This document shows, piece after piece, positions 51,764 through 61,121 of a stretch of DNA of 64,000 bases. Both the position numbers and the translations under genes were made by a program. Position 1 is the stretch's first letter; each line of letters starts with the position of its first letter. The notes under the pieces were generated by a model, which was not told where the DNA came from, made no database searches, and saw only the letters and a program-made list of their open reading frames with translations. The stretch spans positions 124,001 through 188,000 of the forward strand of contig NZ_JAKKUT010000008.1 in assembly GCF_029582805.1 (NCBI RefSeq), read 5' to 3'. The stretch comes from Candidatus Synechococcus calcipolaris G9. GTDB taxonomy: Bacteria; Cyanobacteriota; Cyanobacteriia; Thermosynechococcales; Thermosynechococcaceae.

Positions 51764-54601
51764 TTGAAAGCCCTGTACTTTAGTGCGGGGAGTGTCAATC
51801 AGCGACGGGAGCAAAGCACATTGATTCGCGGATTATTACGCCGTCAACCACGCTGGATGGTTTACGCCAGTCTGGGGTTGCTTGTGCCCCTTTTAATGTC
51901 TCTTTTTGCGGTTTCGCCCATGAATGCATCCAGTGCTTTAGCAACCTGTGTCCAGGAAACAACCCTTGCCAATGGTGTAACCGTCCTCGTTAAGGAAATT
52001 TCTACGGCTCCAGTGGTGAGTTTGCAGGTGTGGTATCGGGTTGGCTCGGCCCAGGAACCCCAGGGACAAAATGGAATTGCCCACCAACTGGAACATTTAA
52101 TGTTTAAGGGAACTGAATCCCGGCCCTTACAGTTTGGTCAGCTTTTTAATGCCATTGGCAGCGTCACCAATGCCTTCACCAGCTATGATGTCACCGCCTA
52201 TCACCACACAGTTCGGGCGGATCAACTCCAGTCCCTATTGATCTTAGAAGCGGATCGGATGCTGAATAGTCAGATCACGCCGGAAAATCTAGACAGTGAA
52301 AAACGGGTGGTTATTTCTGAGTTGCAGGGCTATGAAAACAGCCCGGAGTATCGCCTCAGTCGGGTGATGATGGCAACTCTCTTTTCCAATCATCCCTACG
52401 GTCTGACGGTGGGGGGGACTGCTGCGGATGTGGAGCAATTTAGTCTAGAGCAAGTTAAGGATTTCTATCGCCAGTACTATCGCCCGGACAATGCGGTGGT
52501 GGTGATTACCGGGGGAATTGATCCCAATCAAGCCCTAACCATGGTTCAAGAGACCTTTGGCCAACTCAAAAATCCCGATCGCCCCGCTGGGACGGCAACC
52601 CTACCCCCACCCCAACCCCCATCCGGGCCGATTGCACCCATTACCCTCCAAGAACCGGGGAGTGCCCCATTTTTGCAAATCCTCTATCCCCTACCCGGAC
52701 TTTTACATGCCGATGCACCGGCCCTAGAGGTGCTAGATGCCATTTTGAGTGGGGGGCGGAGTTCTCGGCTCTACCAGGCCCTCGTGGAAACGGGAAAAGT
52801 AAGTGCCGTTAATTCCTATGCGGCCATGCTCCAGGCGGGGGGGTGGTTTGAAATTGCGGCGATCGCCAGTACCAATGAGGACTTAAGCGGGGTTGAACCC
52901 ATCATCCAGGACATTATTGAAACGGTTCAGACCCAGGCGATCGCCCCAGGGGAATTGCAACGGGCCAAAAACCAACTTCGGGCAAACTTTATTCTGCGAA
53001 ATCGGGATATTGATAGCCAAGGGAGCCAACTGGCCTATGATCAAACCGTTGCCGGAGATTACCGCTATAGCGATCGCCTCTTAGCTGGCATTGAGGCCGT
53101 CACGGCTTCAGATATACAGCGGGTGGCCCAAACCTATCTCCAGACGAACCAGCGGGTGGTGGGTCGATTTCAGCCCACGGAAATCACCGATGACGAATTG
53201 ATGCCACTATCGGGGCGACAAACCACCGAACATTTCTATGCCGGTGACCCGGTGGATCCCGCCAGTGTGGCCCAATACCTACCCCAAGGGCTGGAGTCAT
53301 TAACGGCGACAAATCTCAGCCATGGCAGGGATACTGCGGCCCAAATTTCCACCTTTACCCTCAAAAATGGCCTCCGGATTTTATTCCTGGTGGATACTAG
53401 TACCCCCACCGTCACCCTAGCTGGGCGCATCCATGCGGGCACAGCCTATGATTTATTGACCACACCGGGGTTAGCTAGTTTAACCGCCGATAATTTACTC
53501 AATGGCACCCAAACCCAGGATGCCCTCACCTTGGCCACAACCCTGGAAGATCGGGGTATCACCCTAGACTTTTCCACGTTCCGCGATGGGGTAGACATTG
53601 AAGGCTATGCCCTTTCTGCGGATTTAGATGTCCTCCTGAAAAACTTAGCCGATGTCCTCCAGGGGGCTAGTTTTCCCGCCAATGACTTTGAAAATAGTCA
53701 ACAACGTGCCCTGACGGGACTGCACCTCGAAGCCGATGATCCGGTACGGGTGGGGCGACGCATTTTTCAGCAAACTCTCTATCCCCAAAATCATCCCCTG
53801 CATCCCTTTCCCACATTAGAATCCGTAGGACGTATTCAACGGCAGGATCTCCTGGATTTTTACCGCCAGGCCTATAGCCCGGATCAAACCGTACTAACCC
53901 TAGTGGGAAATTTTGATCTCGATCGGGTGAGATCGCTCTTTGTGGAAGACTTTGGCCATTGGCAACCCAGTGGCCCGGCCCTATCCCTTGAGTTTCCAGA
54001 GGTGGGTCTACCGGAAAAAACCATCTTTGTCAATCAAGTCATGCCTGGCAAACCCCAAGCCATTACCTATCTGGGTTCCCCAGGGATTGATCGCCTGGAT
54101 CCCCGCTTCTATGCGGCCCTACTTCTGAATCACATCATTGGTGGCGATACCCTTTCCAGTCGTCTGGGGGTGGAAATCCGCGATCGCCTTGGATTGACCT
54201 ACGGCATCTATAGCTTCTTTGCCGCCGGCCCCCAAGCGGGCCCCTTTCTGATTCAAATGCAAACGGCCCCAGGGGATACCCCCCAGGCCATTCAAGCCAC
54301 CCTAAGTCTCCTCCGAGATTTACGGGAACGGGGAGTCACTTCGGCGGAACTAGAGGCCGCAAAGCGGAGTTTGATGAATAGTTATCCTGTGGAACTGGCC
54401 AGTATTGATACCTTGGCGCGATCGCTCCTGGGAAATGCCCTGGTGGGATTAGACCCGGGTGAGGTACTGCGGTTCCCCGATCGCCTGGCAGCCGTTACCC
54501 TAGAAGAGGTACACCAGGCCTTGCAAGAACTGATTCACCCCGATCGCATGGTGATTGTCAGTGCCGGCCCCGCCATTTCCTTTAGCCCCAGAGAACCCTA
54601 G
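51764..54601 (+). CDS. M16 family peptidase, tandem repeat form
   Basis: 945 residues with two M16 (pitrilysin/processing-peptidase) halves. The N-terminal half has the zinc motif HQLEH (H107, E110, H111) and the distal glutamate expected in RVVISELQGYENSPEYRLSR. The C-terminal half (from about 525) keeps the fold (FTLKNGLRILFLVDTSTPTV) but shows no HxxEH, so it is probably the inactive partner. A membrane helix at 33-52 suggests export. The start is uncertain: TTG 51764, or ATG 51857 just before the helix. ccdA overlaps its stop by one base. Confidence 0.88.
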   Translation: MKALYFSAGSVNQRREQSTLIRGLLRRQPRWMVYASLGLLVPLLMSLFAVSPMNASSALATCVQETTLANGVTVLVKEISTAPVVSLQVWYRVGSAQEPQGQNGIAHQLEHLMFKGTESRPLQFGQLFNAIGSVTNAFTSYDVTAYHHTVRADQLQSLLILEADRMLNSQITPENLDSEKRVVISELQGYENSPEYRLSRVMMATLFSNHPYGLTVGGTAADVEQFSLEQVKDFYRQYYRPDNAVVVITGGIDPNQALTMVQETFGQLKNPDRPAGTATLPPPQPPSGPIAPITLQEPGSAPFLQILYPLPGLLHADAPALEVLDAILSGGRSSRLYQALVETGKVSAVNSYAAMLQAGGWFEIAAIASTNEDLSGVEPIIQDIIETVQTQAIAPGELQRAKNQLRANFILRNRDIDSQGSQLAYDQTVAGDYRYSDRLLAGIEAVTASDIQRVAQTYLQTNQRVVGRFQPTEITDDELMPLSGRQTTEHFYAGDPVDPASVAQYLPQGLESLTATNLSHGRDTAAQISTFTLKNGLRILFLVDTSTPTVTLAGRIHAGTAYDLLTTPGLASLTADNLLNGTQTQDALTLATTLEDRGITLDFSTFRDGVDIEGYALSADLDVLLKNLADVLQGASFPANDFENSQQRALTGLHLEADDPVRVGRRIFQQTLYPQNHPLHPFPTLESVGRIQRQDLLDFYRQAYSPDQTVLTLVGNFDLDRVRSLFVEDFGHWQPSGPALSLEFPEVGLPEKTIFVNQVMPGKPQAITYLGSPGIDRLDPRFYAALLLNHIIGGDTLSSRLGVEIRDRLGLTYGIYSFFAAGPQAGPFLIQMQTAPGDTPQAIQATLSLLRDLRERGVTSAELEAAKRSLMNSYPVELASIDTLARSLLGNALVGLDPGEVLRFPDRLAAVTLEEVHQALQELIHPDRMVIVSAGPAISFSPREP

Positions 54602-55338
54602 TGTTTCAGGCCATTCAACAGCAACTTTTCTTTTTAGAGCAGTGGTCCGATCGCTGGGTCACGGATCAGTTGGGCCACTTATCCCTGATCAGCTTAGGAG
54701 TCATTTTTCTGACGGGGCTACTCACGAGCTTGACCCCCTGCACCCTTTCGATGTTGCCCATTACCGTGGGCTATATTGGCGGTTATGCTGCGGAAAATCG
54801 TGGGGCGGCGGCGCGCCAGTCCCTGTGGTTTGCCCTGGGGTTAGCCACCATGTTAGCCACCCTGGGGATTTTAGCGGCCTTGGCAGGGCGGATTTACGGT
54901 CAGGTAGGTTCCGGCTTGGCCATTGTGGTGAGCTTGATTGCCATTGTCATGGGCTTGAATTTATTGAACGCGCTGCCGATCACCTTTCCCCGCTGGCCGG
55001 GTTTGGATACCCTACCGGATCGAGTTCCGCGGGGGTTTCGCTCCTATACCCTGGGGGCAACCTTTGGTCTGGTGGCCGCTCCCTGTAGTACCCCCGTACT
55101 CGCGACTCTCCTAGCCTGGGTGGCCACGACTCAAAATCTGATTGTGGGGGCAGGCTTACTGTTGGCCTATACCACGGGCTACGTTTTACCCTTGGTGGTG
55201 GCGGGCACCTTTACGGTTACGGTGAAGAAACTGTTAGCTCTGCGGCAATGGTCTAGTTGGATTACCCCGGCCAGTGGAGTCCTGTTAGTGGCCTTTGGGG
55301 TGGTGTCCCTGGCGATTCGTTTACGGCCAGGATTTTAG
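54601..55338 (+). CDS. ccdA: CcdA-type thiol transporter for cytochrome c biogenesis
   Basis: 245-residue polytopic protein of the DsbD/CcdA family that moves reducing equivalents across the membrane to apocytochromes. Six hydrophobic helices; the two functional cysteines lie in LTSLTPCTLSMLPITVGYIG and VAAPCSTPVLATLLAW. GTG start at 54601 overlaps the peptidase stop (TAGTG), and cobM starts one base after its stop. Confidence 0.93.
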   Translation: MFQAIQQQLFFLEQWSDRWVTDQLGHLSLISLGVIFLTGLLTSLTPCTLSMLPITVGYIGGYAAENRGAAARQSLWFALGLATMLATLGILAALAGRIYGQVGSGLAIVVSLIAIVMGLNLLNALPITFPRWPGLDTLPDRVPRGFRSYTLGATFGLVAAPCSTPVLATLLAWVATTQNLIVGAGLLLAYTTGYVLPLVVAGTFTVTVKKLLALRQWSSWITPASGVLLVAFGVVSLAIRLRPGF

Positions 55339-55339
55339 G

Positions 55340-56116
55340 ATGCTCAAACCAGGAGTTTATTTTGTCGGGGCCGGCCCCGGGGATCCGGATCTATTGACGG
55401 TGAAAGGTCAACGACTTCTTTCCTTGGCCGATGTGGTCGTCTATGCCGATTCCCTTGTTCCCCATCAAATTTTGGAAATGATGCGCCCCGATGGGGAGTT
55501 GATTCCTACGGCCTCCATGACTCTGGAGGAAATTTTGCCGATCTTAATTGAGCGAGTTCAAGCCGGGCAGGCGGTTGTACGGCTCCAGTCTGGAGATCCC
55601 AGTCTCTATAGTGCCATTCATGAACAAATTTCCCTGCTGCACCAGGCTGATATTCCCGTAGAGGTTGTTCCCGGAATTAGTGCCTTTCAGTTGGCCGCCG
55701 CCCGATTACAGGCAGAGTTGACCATTCCTGAACTCGTCCAAACCATTATCTTGACGCGCAGTAGTGGTCGCACAAAGGTTCCCCCCCAGGAAGAACTGGC
55801 CAGTTTGGCGGCCCATCGGGCTAGTCTGTGTCTGTACTTGAGTGCCCACCATGTGGTCAAAGCCGAAGCCCAACTTTTGCAGCATTATCCGGCGGATACC
55901 ACGATTGCCATTTGCTATCGTCTGGGCTGGCCCGATGAAAAAATCGTTTTAGTTCCCTTGGCAGAGATGGCCGCCACCACTCGCAATGAGCAGTTGACCC
56001 GCACGACTCTATATCTGATTAGCCCGGCCCTCAATGCCCAGCCCTCTAGCATTGAATCCAATAGGGTGCGATCGCACCTTTACCATCCAGAGCATCATCA
56101 TTTATTTCGTCCCTGA
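55340..56116 (+). CDS. cobM: Precorrin-4 C(11)-methyltransferase
   Basis: AdoMet-dependent methylation of precorrin-4 at C11 in cobalamin synthesis. 258 residues of the tetrapyrrole methylase family: VYFVGAGPGDPDLLTVKGQR, VVRLQSGDPSLYSAIHEQ, VVPGISAFQLAAARLQAELT and the late ICYRLGWPDEKIV. The frame opens upstream (55295), but ATG 55340 fits the family start, one base after the ccdA stop. Confidence 0.95.
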   Translation: MLKPGVYFVGAGPGDPDLLTVKGQRLLSLADVVVYADSLVPHQILEMMRPDGELIPTASMTLEEILPILIERVQAGQAVVRLQSGDPSLYSAIHEQISLLHQADIPVEVVPGISAFQLAAARLQAELTIPELVQTIILTRSSGRTKVPPQEELASLAAHRASLCLYLSAHHVVKAEAQLLQHYPADTTIAICYRLGWPDEKIVLVPLAEMAATTRNEQLTRTTLYLISPALNAQPSSIESNRVRSHLYHPEHHHLFRP

Positions 56117-56137
56117 TCGCTCTAGTCTCTAGTAACC

Positions 56138-57019
56138 TTATAGGCTCCAGGCCAGCTTGGCCGCTCCCACCATGCCAGCCCGATTGCCTAGGATCGCCCG
56201 TAAGTATTGCAGCCCTGGGCGAGAACTGGGCAACACCCGTGCTTCAATTTCTGCGATCATCGTCGGGAAAAATAGATCGTGGCTATCGCTGATACCGCCA
56301 CCAATGACGATCGCCTCGGGGGTCAACACATAAATTAAGCTGGCTAAACCAGCGGCCAATTCTCGACCATAATTTTCCCAAAAGGCGATCGCCGCACCAT
56401 CTCCCTGACGGGCCTTTTCCGCCAATTCATAGGGGGCAAGGCCAGTGCGGCGGCGAATGGCCTGGACGGAAACGTGCTGCTCCAGGGAACCGCGATTCCC
56501 GCTATTACAGGGATGACCACACCAATCCAGGGTAATCAAACCCAATTCTCCAGCGGTACCATCCCGGCCCACAAACAATTCGCCATTGAGCAACACTGCC
56601 CCACCCACCCCCGTCCCCAAGGTGAGTAAAATCAAATCCCGAAAGGACTTTCCCGCCCCTAGCCAGGCCTCTCCCAGACCAGCACAGTTGGCATCATTGG
56701 CTAAGATAGTGGGCCGCCCTGTTAATTCTTCTAGGGCTTCCCCTAGAGGAACATCTTCCCAGCCGAGATTAATGGCCCGTCGGGCAATGCGTCCGGTACT
56801 ATCTACGGGGCCAGGGGTTCCCAGGCCAATGGCTAGGGCCGTTTTCTGGGGATCGATCCCTTGAATAGCCTGGGCGATCGCCCCAATCACAGCATCGGGT
56901 GTAGGGGGCTGGGGAGTCGCTACCGTCAAGGATTGCCAGCACTGACCATCACGGCTAAACCGACCCAGCTTAATGGCCGTCCCCCCTAAATCCACACCAA
57001 TCACATGGGGAGAATTCAC
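56138..57019 (-). CDS. ROK family sugar kinase (glucokinase-like)
   Basis: 293 residues. ATP-binding start VIGVDLGGTAIKLGRFS, catalytic aspartate in ILANDANCAGLGEAWLGAG, and TLGTGVGGAVLLNGEL. The ROK zinc motif (H... CxCGxxGCxE) is degraded to HPCNSGNRGSLEQ, with serines where two cysteines are expected and leucine for the preceding histidine (ELGLITLDW). A glucokinase role is plausible; the true sugar is unproven. ATG overlaps the end of the LCP gene by four bases. Confidence 0.87.
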   Translation of the reverse strand: MNSPHVIGVDLGGTAIKLGRFSRDGQCWQSLTVATPQPPTPDAVIGAIAQAIQGIDPQKTALAIGLGTPGPVDSTGRIARRAINLGWEDVPLGEALEELTGRPTILANDANCAGLGEAWLGAGKSFRDLILLTLGTGVGGAVLLNGELFVGRDGTAGELGLITLDWCGHPCNSGNRGSLEQHVSVQAIRRRTGLAPYELAEKARQGDGAAIAFWENYGRELAAGLASLIYVLTPEAIVIGGGISDSHDLFFPTMIAEIEARVLPSSRPGLQYLRAILGNRAGMVGAAKLAWSL

Positions 57020-58398
57020 AGGGGTTGCTCACCAAACCCAGATAAACGATAGAGGGCATCTTCTCCCAGTTGGATTGTTACATCAGAGTCCAAAACACCA
57101 GTACTTTCGACCCGCACCTCACCAAAACCCAGTTGTAGCTGCACCGCTCGGGCTTTATCAATATCTCCAGCCTGGGCAATAATCCGGGTCACTTTCAGGG
57201 GTTGGGTCATATCTTCTCCCCGATAGAGATTGCGAAATCCCACTTGGCTTAAATGATCACTCACTCGCTCGACTTGGGGCTCCGGTAAATAGGTATTTTG
57301 GATGGCAATGCGGATCCAATTTGTAGAAACATCCATGGGATTTTCTTCTAGCCCATTCCCCCCTAAACCACTGCGTCGGGGCGTATCCCGTAGGTGCTGA
57401 TCCGCTAGAACCTCAATTTGCCGATAACTGGGGAGCCAATAACTGATTTCTTCCCGGCCGGTGCCATTGAAATCTCCTGGAAGCATCAGCATTTGTACCC
57501 GCGATCGCGGCACTTGGGCCATAAACCCAGCTAGGCTGGCTAATTCCTGCACCGTTAAATTTGTATCCAGATTTTCGCGAATTACCCCTAAAATTTGCGG
57601 TAGACGACCGAGGGTATCCGGCTGGGCGGTTTGTTCAATCAAGGCCCGCATGAAGGATTGCTGCCGCTGCACCCGACCAATATCTCCCAACTCGTCATAG
57701 CGAAATCGGAGAAAATCGAGGGCTTTTTCACCATCTAAGTGCTGCCGCCCCTCCTGGAGATCAATATTGAGGCGTTGGCTCATATCTTGGTAGCGCATAT
57801 CCTTAGGAACGTGGATCGTGACTCCCCCCAAGGCATCCACCAGCTTAGAAATTCCTTGGACGTTAATTCGCAGGTAGCGATCGATGGGCACATCCCCCAA
57901 TAACTCAGAGACGGTTTGGGCTGCAAGGGCCGGGCCACCGAGGGCATTGGCTTCATTAATCTTGGCATCGCCCCGACCTGGAATCCAAGTCAGGGTATCA
58001 CGGGGAATTGAAAGGATGGTTAACCGCTGATCCCGTGGATCAAATCGCACCAAGAGCATCGTATCCGAAAGCCCTTCTACCGAGTTGACGAGGGTATGGT
58101 AAGTGGCATCACTTACAGGTGGTTCCACAACATCGGAGCTTAATACCTTTGTGCCAATCAACAAAAGATTTACCGGCTGATCTAATGTGGAAATATCCCG
58201 ACGATTGCGACTAAATACGGCGGATTCTTGGGGACTGAGGGCCCGATGCATCAAGGGCGTGCTGTGGGTAATCAAAGCCCAAAGCCCTCCCAAACTGGCG
58301 GAAATTAGGGCAACACCACACCAATTCAGGGTGCGCCAAAATAATGGAACATTGGATGGAGGTGATTTCTTTTGACTTGGCCGCCAGTGGATAAACAC
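57016..58398 (-). CDS. LytR-CpsA-Psr (LCP) family protein
   Basis: 460 residues. A membrane helix near residues 28-48 anchors an extracellular LCP domain: GLSDTMLLVRFDPRDQRLTI, LSIPRDTLTWIPG, KINEANALGG and LDFLRFRYDELGDIGRVQRQ, containing the arginines and aspartates that bind polyprenyl pyrophosphate. A LytR C-terminal domain follows (about 360-455). LCP enzymes transfer glycopolymers onto peptidoglycan or envelope. A ROK kinase gene is translationally coupled downstream. Confidence 0.93.
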   Translation of the reverse strand: MFIHWRPSQKKSPPSNVPLFWRTLNWCGVALISASLGGLWALITHSTPLMHRALSPQESAVFSRNRRDISTLDQPVNLLLIGTKVLSSDVVEPPVSDATYHTLVNSVEGLSDTMLLVRFDPRDQRLTILSIPRDTLTWIPGRGDAKINEANALGGPALAAQTVSELLGDVPIDRYLRINVQGISKLVDALGGVTIHVPKDMRYQDMSQRLNIDLQEGRQHLDGEKALDFLRFRYDELGDIGRVQRQQSFMRALIEQTAQPDTLGRLPQILGVIRENLDTNLTVQELASLAGFMAQVPRSRVQMLMLPGDFNGTGREEISYWLPSYRQIEVLADQHLRDTPRRSGLGGNGLEENPMDVSTNWIRIAIQNTYLPEPQVERVSDHLSQVGFRNLYRGEDMTQPLKVTRIIAQAGDIDKARAVQLQLGFGEVRVESTGVLDSDVTIQLGEDALYRLSGFGEQPL

Positions 58399-58620
58399 GA
58401 TACCCTCGCAGGGACTTCAGATAATAAAAATAAGGATTATAAAGAGATTATAAAGAAATAATTAAATTTAATCACAAGTTTTACGCCACTCTAGCACAAG
58501 ATTTCTAGTTCTGCGTCATGGAGGCGATCCATTTTTGCGATCGCCCTAGGTGTGATGCCGAGGAAGTGTATCCTAAAATTGCGACTCCTCCTAAAAGCCT
58601 GCCCATCAGAAAGTTTACAA

Positions 58621-58653
58621 AATGAGTATCTTTAGAAATGAATATCTTTAGAA
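58621..58653 (+). repeat. Tandem repeat, 16-base period
   Basis: AATGAGTATCTTTAGA and AATGAATATCTTTAGA follow directly, one mismatch apart, with a further A. Two copies only. Confidence 0.7.
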
Positions 58654-58654
58654 C

Positions 58655-58719
58655 GGACTACATTATTCAGTTTTTAGGTGCGTTTTTATATTTATAAATT
58701 TTAATATTTAAGGTAGTCC
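58655..58719. repeat. Inverted repeat around AT-rich loop
   Basis: GGACTAC (58655-58661) and GTAGTCC (58713-58719) are perfect complements; after one mismatch, three more pairs (TTA/TAA) follow. A second, overlapping pair is TTTTTAGG (58671-58678) with CCTAAAAA (58718-58725). The loop is mainly A and T. Confidence 0.55.
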
Positions 58720-58897
58720 TAAAAATGTAAGGATAGGAGAGAAATCGTTCTCCGAGGATATCTGTGTTTGAGTCCCTAACGACCTGATCCATTTGTCAGT
58801 CTACGCATGTCGTCAAAAACAGCAAAATCCGCAAGATGAAGATTCCTTGTAGTTGGAATTGCCAGAGTCGAGGATATTTTAGAACCTTGGATACAAC

Positions 58898-58926
58898 GTT
58901 ACCTCAATGAGAAGTTACCTCAATGA
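58898..58926 (+). repeat. Tandem repeat, 16-base period
   Basis: GTTACCTCAATGA occurs at 58898-58910 and 58914-58926, separated by GAA, giving the same 16-base period as the repeat 270 bases upstream though the sequence differs. Confidence 0.65.
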
Positions 58927-59045
58927 AAAATCATAAGAACGGGGAGTAATAAGGTAAAAATTTCAGATCGGGAATTAGCCCAACCTAAGGCTTCAAGAGT
59001 CTACGATCAGGCTAAGGTTCTCTCTCCAGGAACAAGGTACTCCCT

Positions 59046-59816
59046 TTACTGGGACTGCCCCTGAGTTGGCTGGGATGGATTGGAATTGGATTGGGACGAA
59101 TTCAGGAAGACACTTACCCCCACACCACCCAGGGCGATCGCCCCGACTACCGCCACCGCCCAGGCCCATTGTTGCCAGGTGGCATTAGGCTGATCCTCAT
59201 GAACGGTATCTTTCGCCATAGGCAGGGCATTCGACTCTGGAGTTTCTTCCTGACCAGACACCGTATCTCGATTGTTTAATGCCGTTTCCGTCGTAACCGC
59301 TGTGGGACTTCCCACAGGAGCAAGTTCCCGCACAGGGCGATCGGCATTTAAGCGCGCCAAAAGCTCGCCAGACATCTCCGCCCCCACCAAGGTTTCCTTG
59401 GGACTCATCGATTGAGATTTAATACTTTGAAAGGCAATGGATTCTAGGTACTTGCTAAACTCTGTTTCCGCCATGGATACCATTAAATAGGACGCCTTGA
59501 CCTTCCGACCAAATAATAAAACATCTCCATGTTTCAGATCGTGGCTAGCCGTCCGCTTACCATTAACAAAGGTACCATTAGTACTCGGCTTACCATTGGC
59601 ATTCCCATCCACAAGGCGGTAGCAATATTCCTTTGTTCCCGGCACAGGCACACGCAATAAAATGGCATGTTGCCGAGATACCGTTTCAAAGTCAAGGACA
59701 ATGGCGTTAGTTAGATCCCGCCCTAGGGAATAGGCCGCCGCCTCAAGGGCGATCGCCTGCCGTCCCCGCAATCCATTGATCACTAATATATGACGTTCCT
59801 GCTGTTGACTACTCAT
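59046..59816 (-). CDS. FHA domain protein with C-terminal membrane anchor
   Basis: 256 residues from ATG 59816 (frame opens to 59834). An N-terminal FHA phosphothreonine-binding domain (about 10-110): AAYSLGRDLTNAIVLD, ETVSRQHAILLR and STNGTFVNGKRT, which contain the conserved Gly-Arg, Ser-x-x-His and Asn-Gly. A linker of about 90 residues is followed by one membrane helix (WAWAVAVVGAIALGGVGVSV). It probably recruits phosphorylated partners to the membrane. No Ser/Thr kinase gene is adjacent. Confidence 0.9.
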   Translation of the reverse strand: MSSQQQERHILVINGLRGRQAIALEAAAYSLGRDLTNAIVLDFETVSRQHAILLRVPVPGTKEYCYRLVDGNANGKPSTNGTFVNGKRTASHDLKHGDVLLFGRKVKASYLMVSMAETEFSKYLESIAFQSIKSQSMSPKETLVGAEMSGELLARLNADRPVRELAPVGSPTAVTTETALNNRDTVSGQEETPESNALPMAKDTVHEDQPNATWQQWAWAVAVVGAIALGGVGVSVFLNSSQSNSNPSQPTQGQSQ

Positions 59817-60122
59817 TCTACATTTCCCCCGCATTCAAACCCTATAGACCCAATCCCTAGTAACGTCTTTAATAAAGCCCCGATGGAGAACGAGTGCAGT
59901 ATTAGAGGTACCAATATCTACAAGCAAAATAGACAATAGATAAACTGGCATAACAAGAGTACACTACCTCTCACTCTGGAGCAGATACCCAGTTCTTGCC
60001 GTGACATAGATCACAGTCAACCATAATTTAATAGTGTTCTCTAGAGATAATGAACCGCTTACAACCTAGGGGTGTTTTTTCGCTACCATCCGCGTACAAT
60101 GTTCAATTAAGCCTGTAGGTTC
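59817..60122. other. Divergent intergenic region with CRP-like site
   Basis: About 300 bases between the FHA gene (minus) and the hypothetical at 60123 (plus). It contains the palindrome at 60001-60014 and an AT-rich stretch (CATAATTTAATAGTG) just downstream that may include a -10 element for the plus-strand gene. No reading frame is supported. Confidence 0.45.
60001..60014. promoter_or_regulatory. Candidate CRP (SyCRP1-type) binding site
   Basis: GTGACATAGATCAC matches GTGA-N6-TCAC and is followed by A (TCACA). It lies 108 bases ahead of the hypothetical gene at 60123. Confidence 0.55.
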
Positions 60123-61121
60123 ATGTCGTCTATGTCTACCAGCCAAGATATTGCGATTACTAAGCTTGTCCCCAGTGATCAGGCTCTCTTGGAGGCAATT
60201 GAATCCTACCCCAATGCCACAGATAAACAGGCGAAGATTGACATACTAGTGGATTTGCTTCGGCGCGATCGCAGCCAAGTGATTCTGAAGACCTTAACCC
60301 AAGAGACCTATCCGCAAACAGCCTTTAACTTTACTCTCTGGATGATCAATCATGATCTGATTACCCTGGAGTGGCTCTACGACATCACGTACCAAATTTC
60401 CACCCAGCCCGTTCAATCCACGATCAATATTCAAGATTTATATGCCAGCCTGAGGCAGGTAGACTATGCAAGTCTAGGGTTGATCCTGGGTAAAACAAGC
60501 GTAGCCCTAAAGCGTTTGCGCCTAGATGATATTGATTTACAAGCCTTTATCCAAGCCATTGAGCCTCCCCTTGCCCTGAGTATTTTGACCTGGATGGTCA
60601 CCTTTCAAAAAGTGACGATGGTTGACTTGGCCTCGATCAGTGAAATTACCCGTAAGGTCAATCCTGCCGCCGCCCAAGCCTCAACTCAACCCACATCCTC
60701 CCCCCTAGAAACAATTATTCCCGACAATCCCCTAGGGGATCATGCCCTGGAAGATATTCTTTTAGACTTAAATCTAAAATTGGGGGGAACGGAAATTGAA
60801 TTATTGACGAAGATGCTAGATCGATTTTTATTCAAGAAGGTACATGATGCTGCCACAGGAAAGGATAAAGTCGTCTATCGAGAAACCATTCAGGTGAGTC
60901 GTTTTGTCTGTGAAAACAACCAGCAGCAGGATGTGCCCATGCCAGTGCGGAGTACCAAAACCTGGCCGCCAGGGGTTTACCTTATGCAATACCAAGATGA
61001 ATCCATTCAAATTATGCGTTTGCCCGGCAATGATTTCTACGAGATCCTGCCCTTTGGCCCCGATCCCTATCTGCGGGCAGAAACCATTGGGCGAATGGTG
61101 AAGGAATCCTTACGTTCATGA
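60123..61121 (+). CDS. Conserved hypothetical protein
   Basis: 332 residues without membrane segments. The first 170 residues are helical, resembling repeated alpha-helical pairs (IDILVDLLRRDRSQVILKTL, LASLGLILGKTS-like SLGLILGKTSVALKRL). A Pro/Ser/Thr linker (about 180-200) leads to a C-terminal domain of about 120 residues (KLGGTEIELLTKMLDRFLFK, PPGVYLMQYQDESIQIMRLP). Not recognised. Its stop overlaps the DUF3285 start by four bases (ATGA), so these and ybeY likely form an operon. A CRP-like site is upstream. Confidence 0.7.
   Translation: MSSMSTSQDIAITKLVPSDQALLEAIESYPNATDKQAKIDILVDLLRRDRSQVILKTLTQETYPQTAFNFTLWMINHDLITLEWLYDITYQISTQPVQSTINIQDLYASLRQVDYASLGLILGKTSVALKRLRLDDIDLQAFIQAIEPPLALSILTWMVTFQKVTMVDLASISEITRKVNPAAAQASTQPTSSPLETIIPDNPLGDHALEDILLDLNLKLGGTEIELLTKMLDRFLFKKVHDAATGKDKVVYRETIQVSRFVCENNQQQDVPMPVRSTKTWPPGVYLMQYQDESIQIMRLPGNDFYEILPFGPDPYLRAETIGRMVKESLRS

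Larger units (their letters stand above)
58399..59045. other. Long AT-rich intergenic region (647 bases)
   Basis: No protein or tRNA gene is supported here. It holds upstream elements for the LCP gene near 58400-58490, one HIP1 site (about 58538), a 16-base-period tandem repeat at 58621-58653, an inverted repeat with arms at 58655-58661 and 58713-58719, and a second 16-base-period repeat at 58898-58926. It could hold a non-coding RNA or the remains of a mobile element, but neither is shown. Confidence 0.45.
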
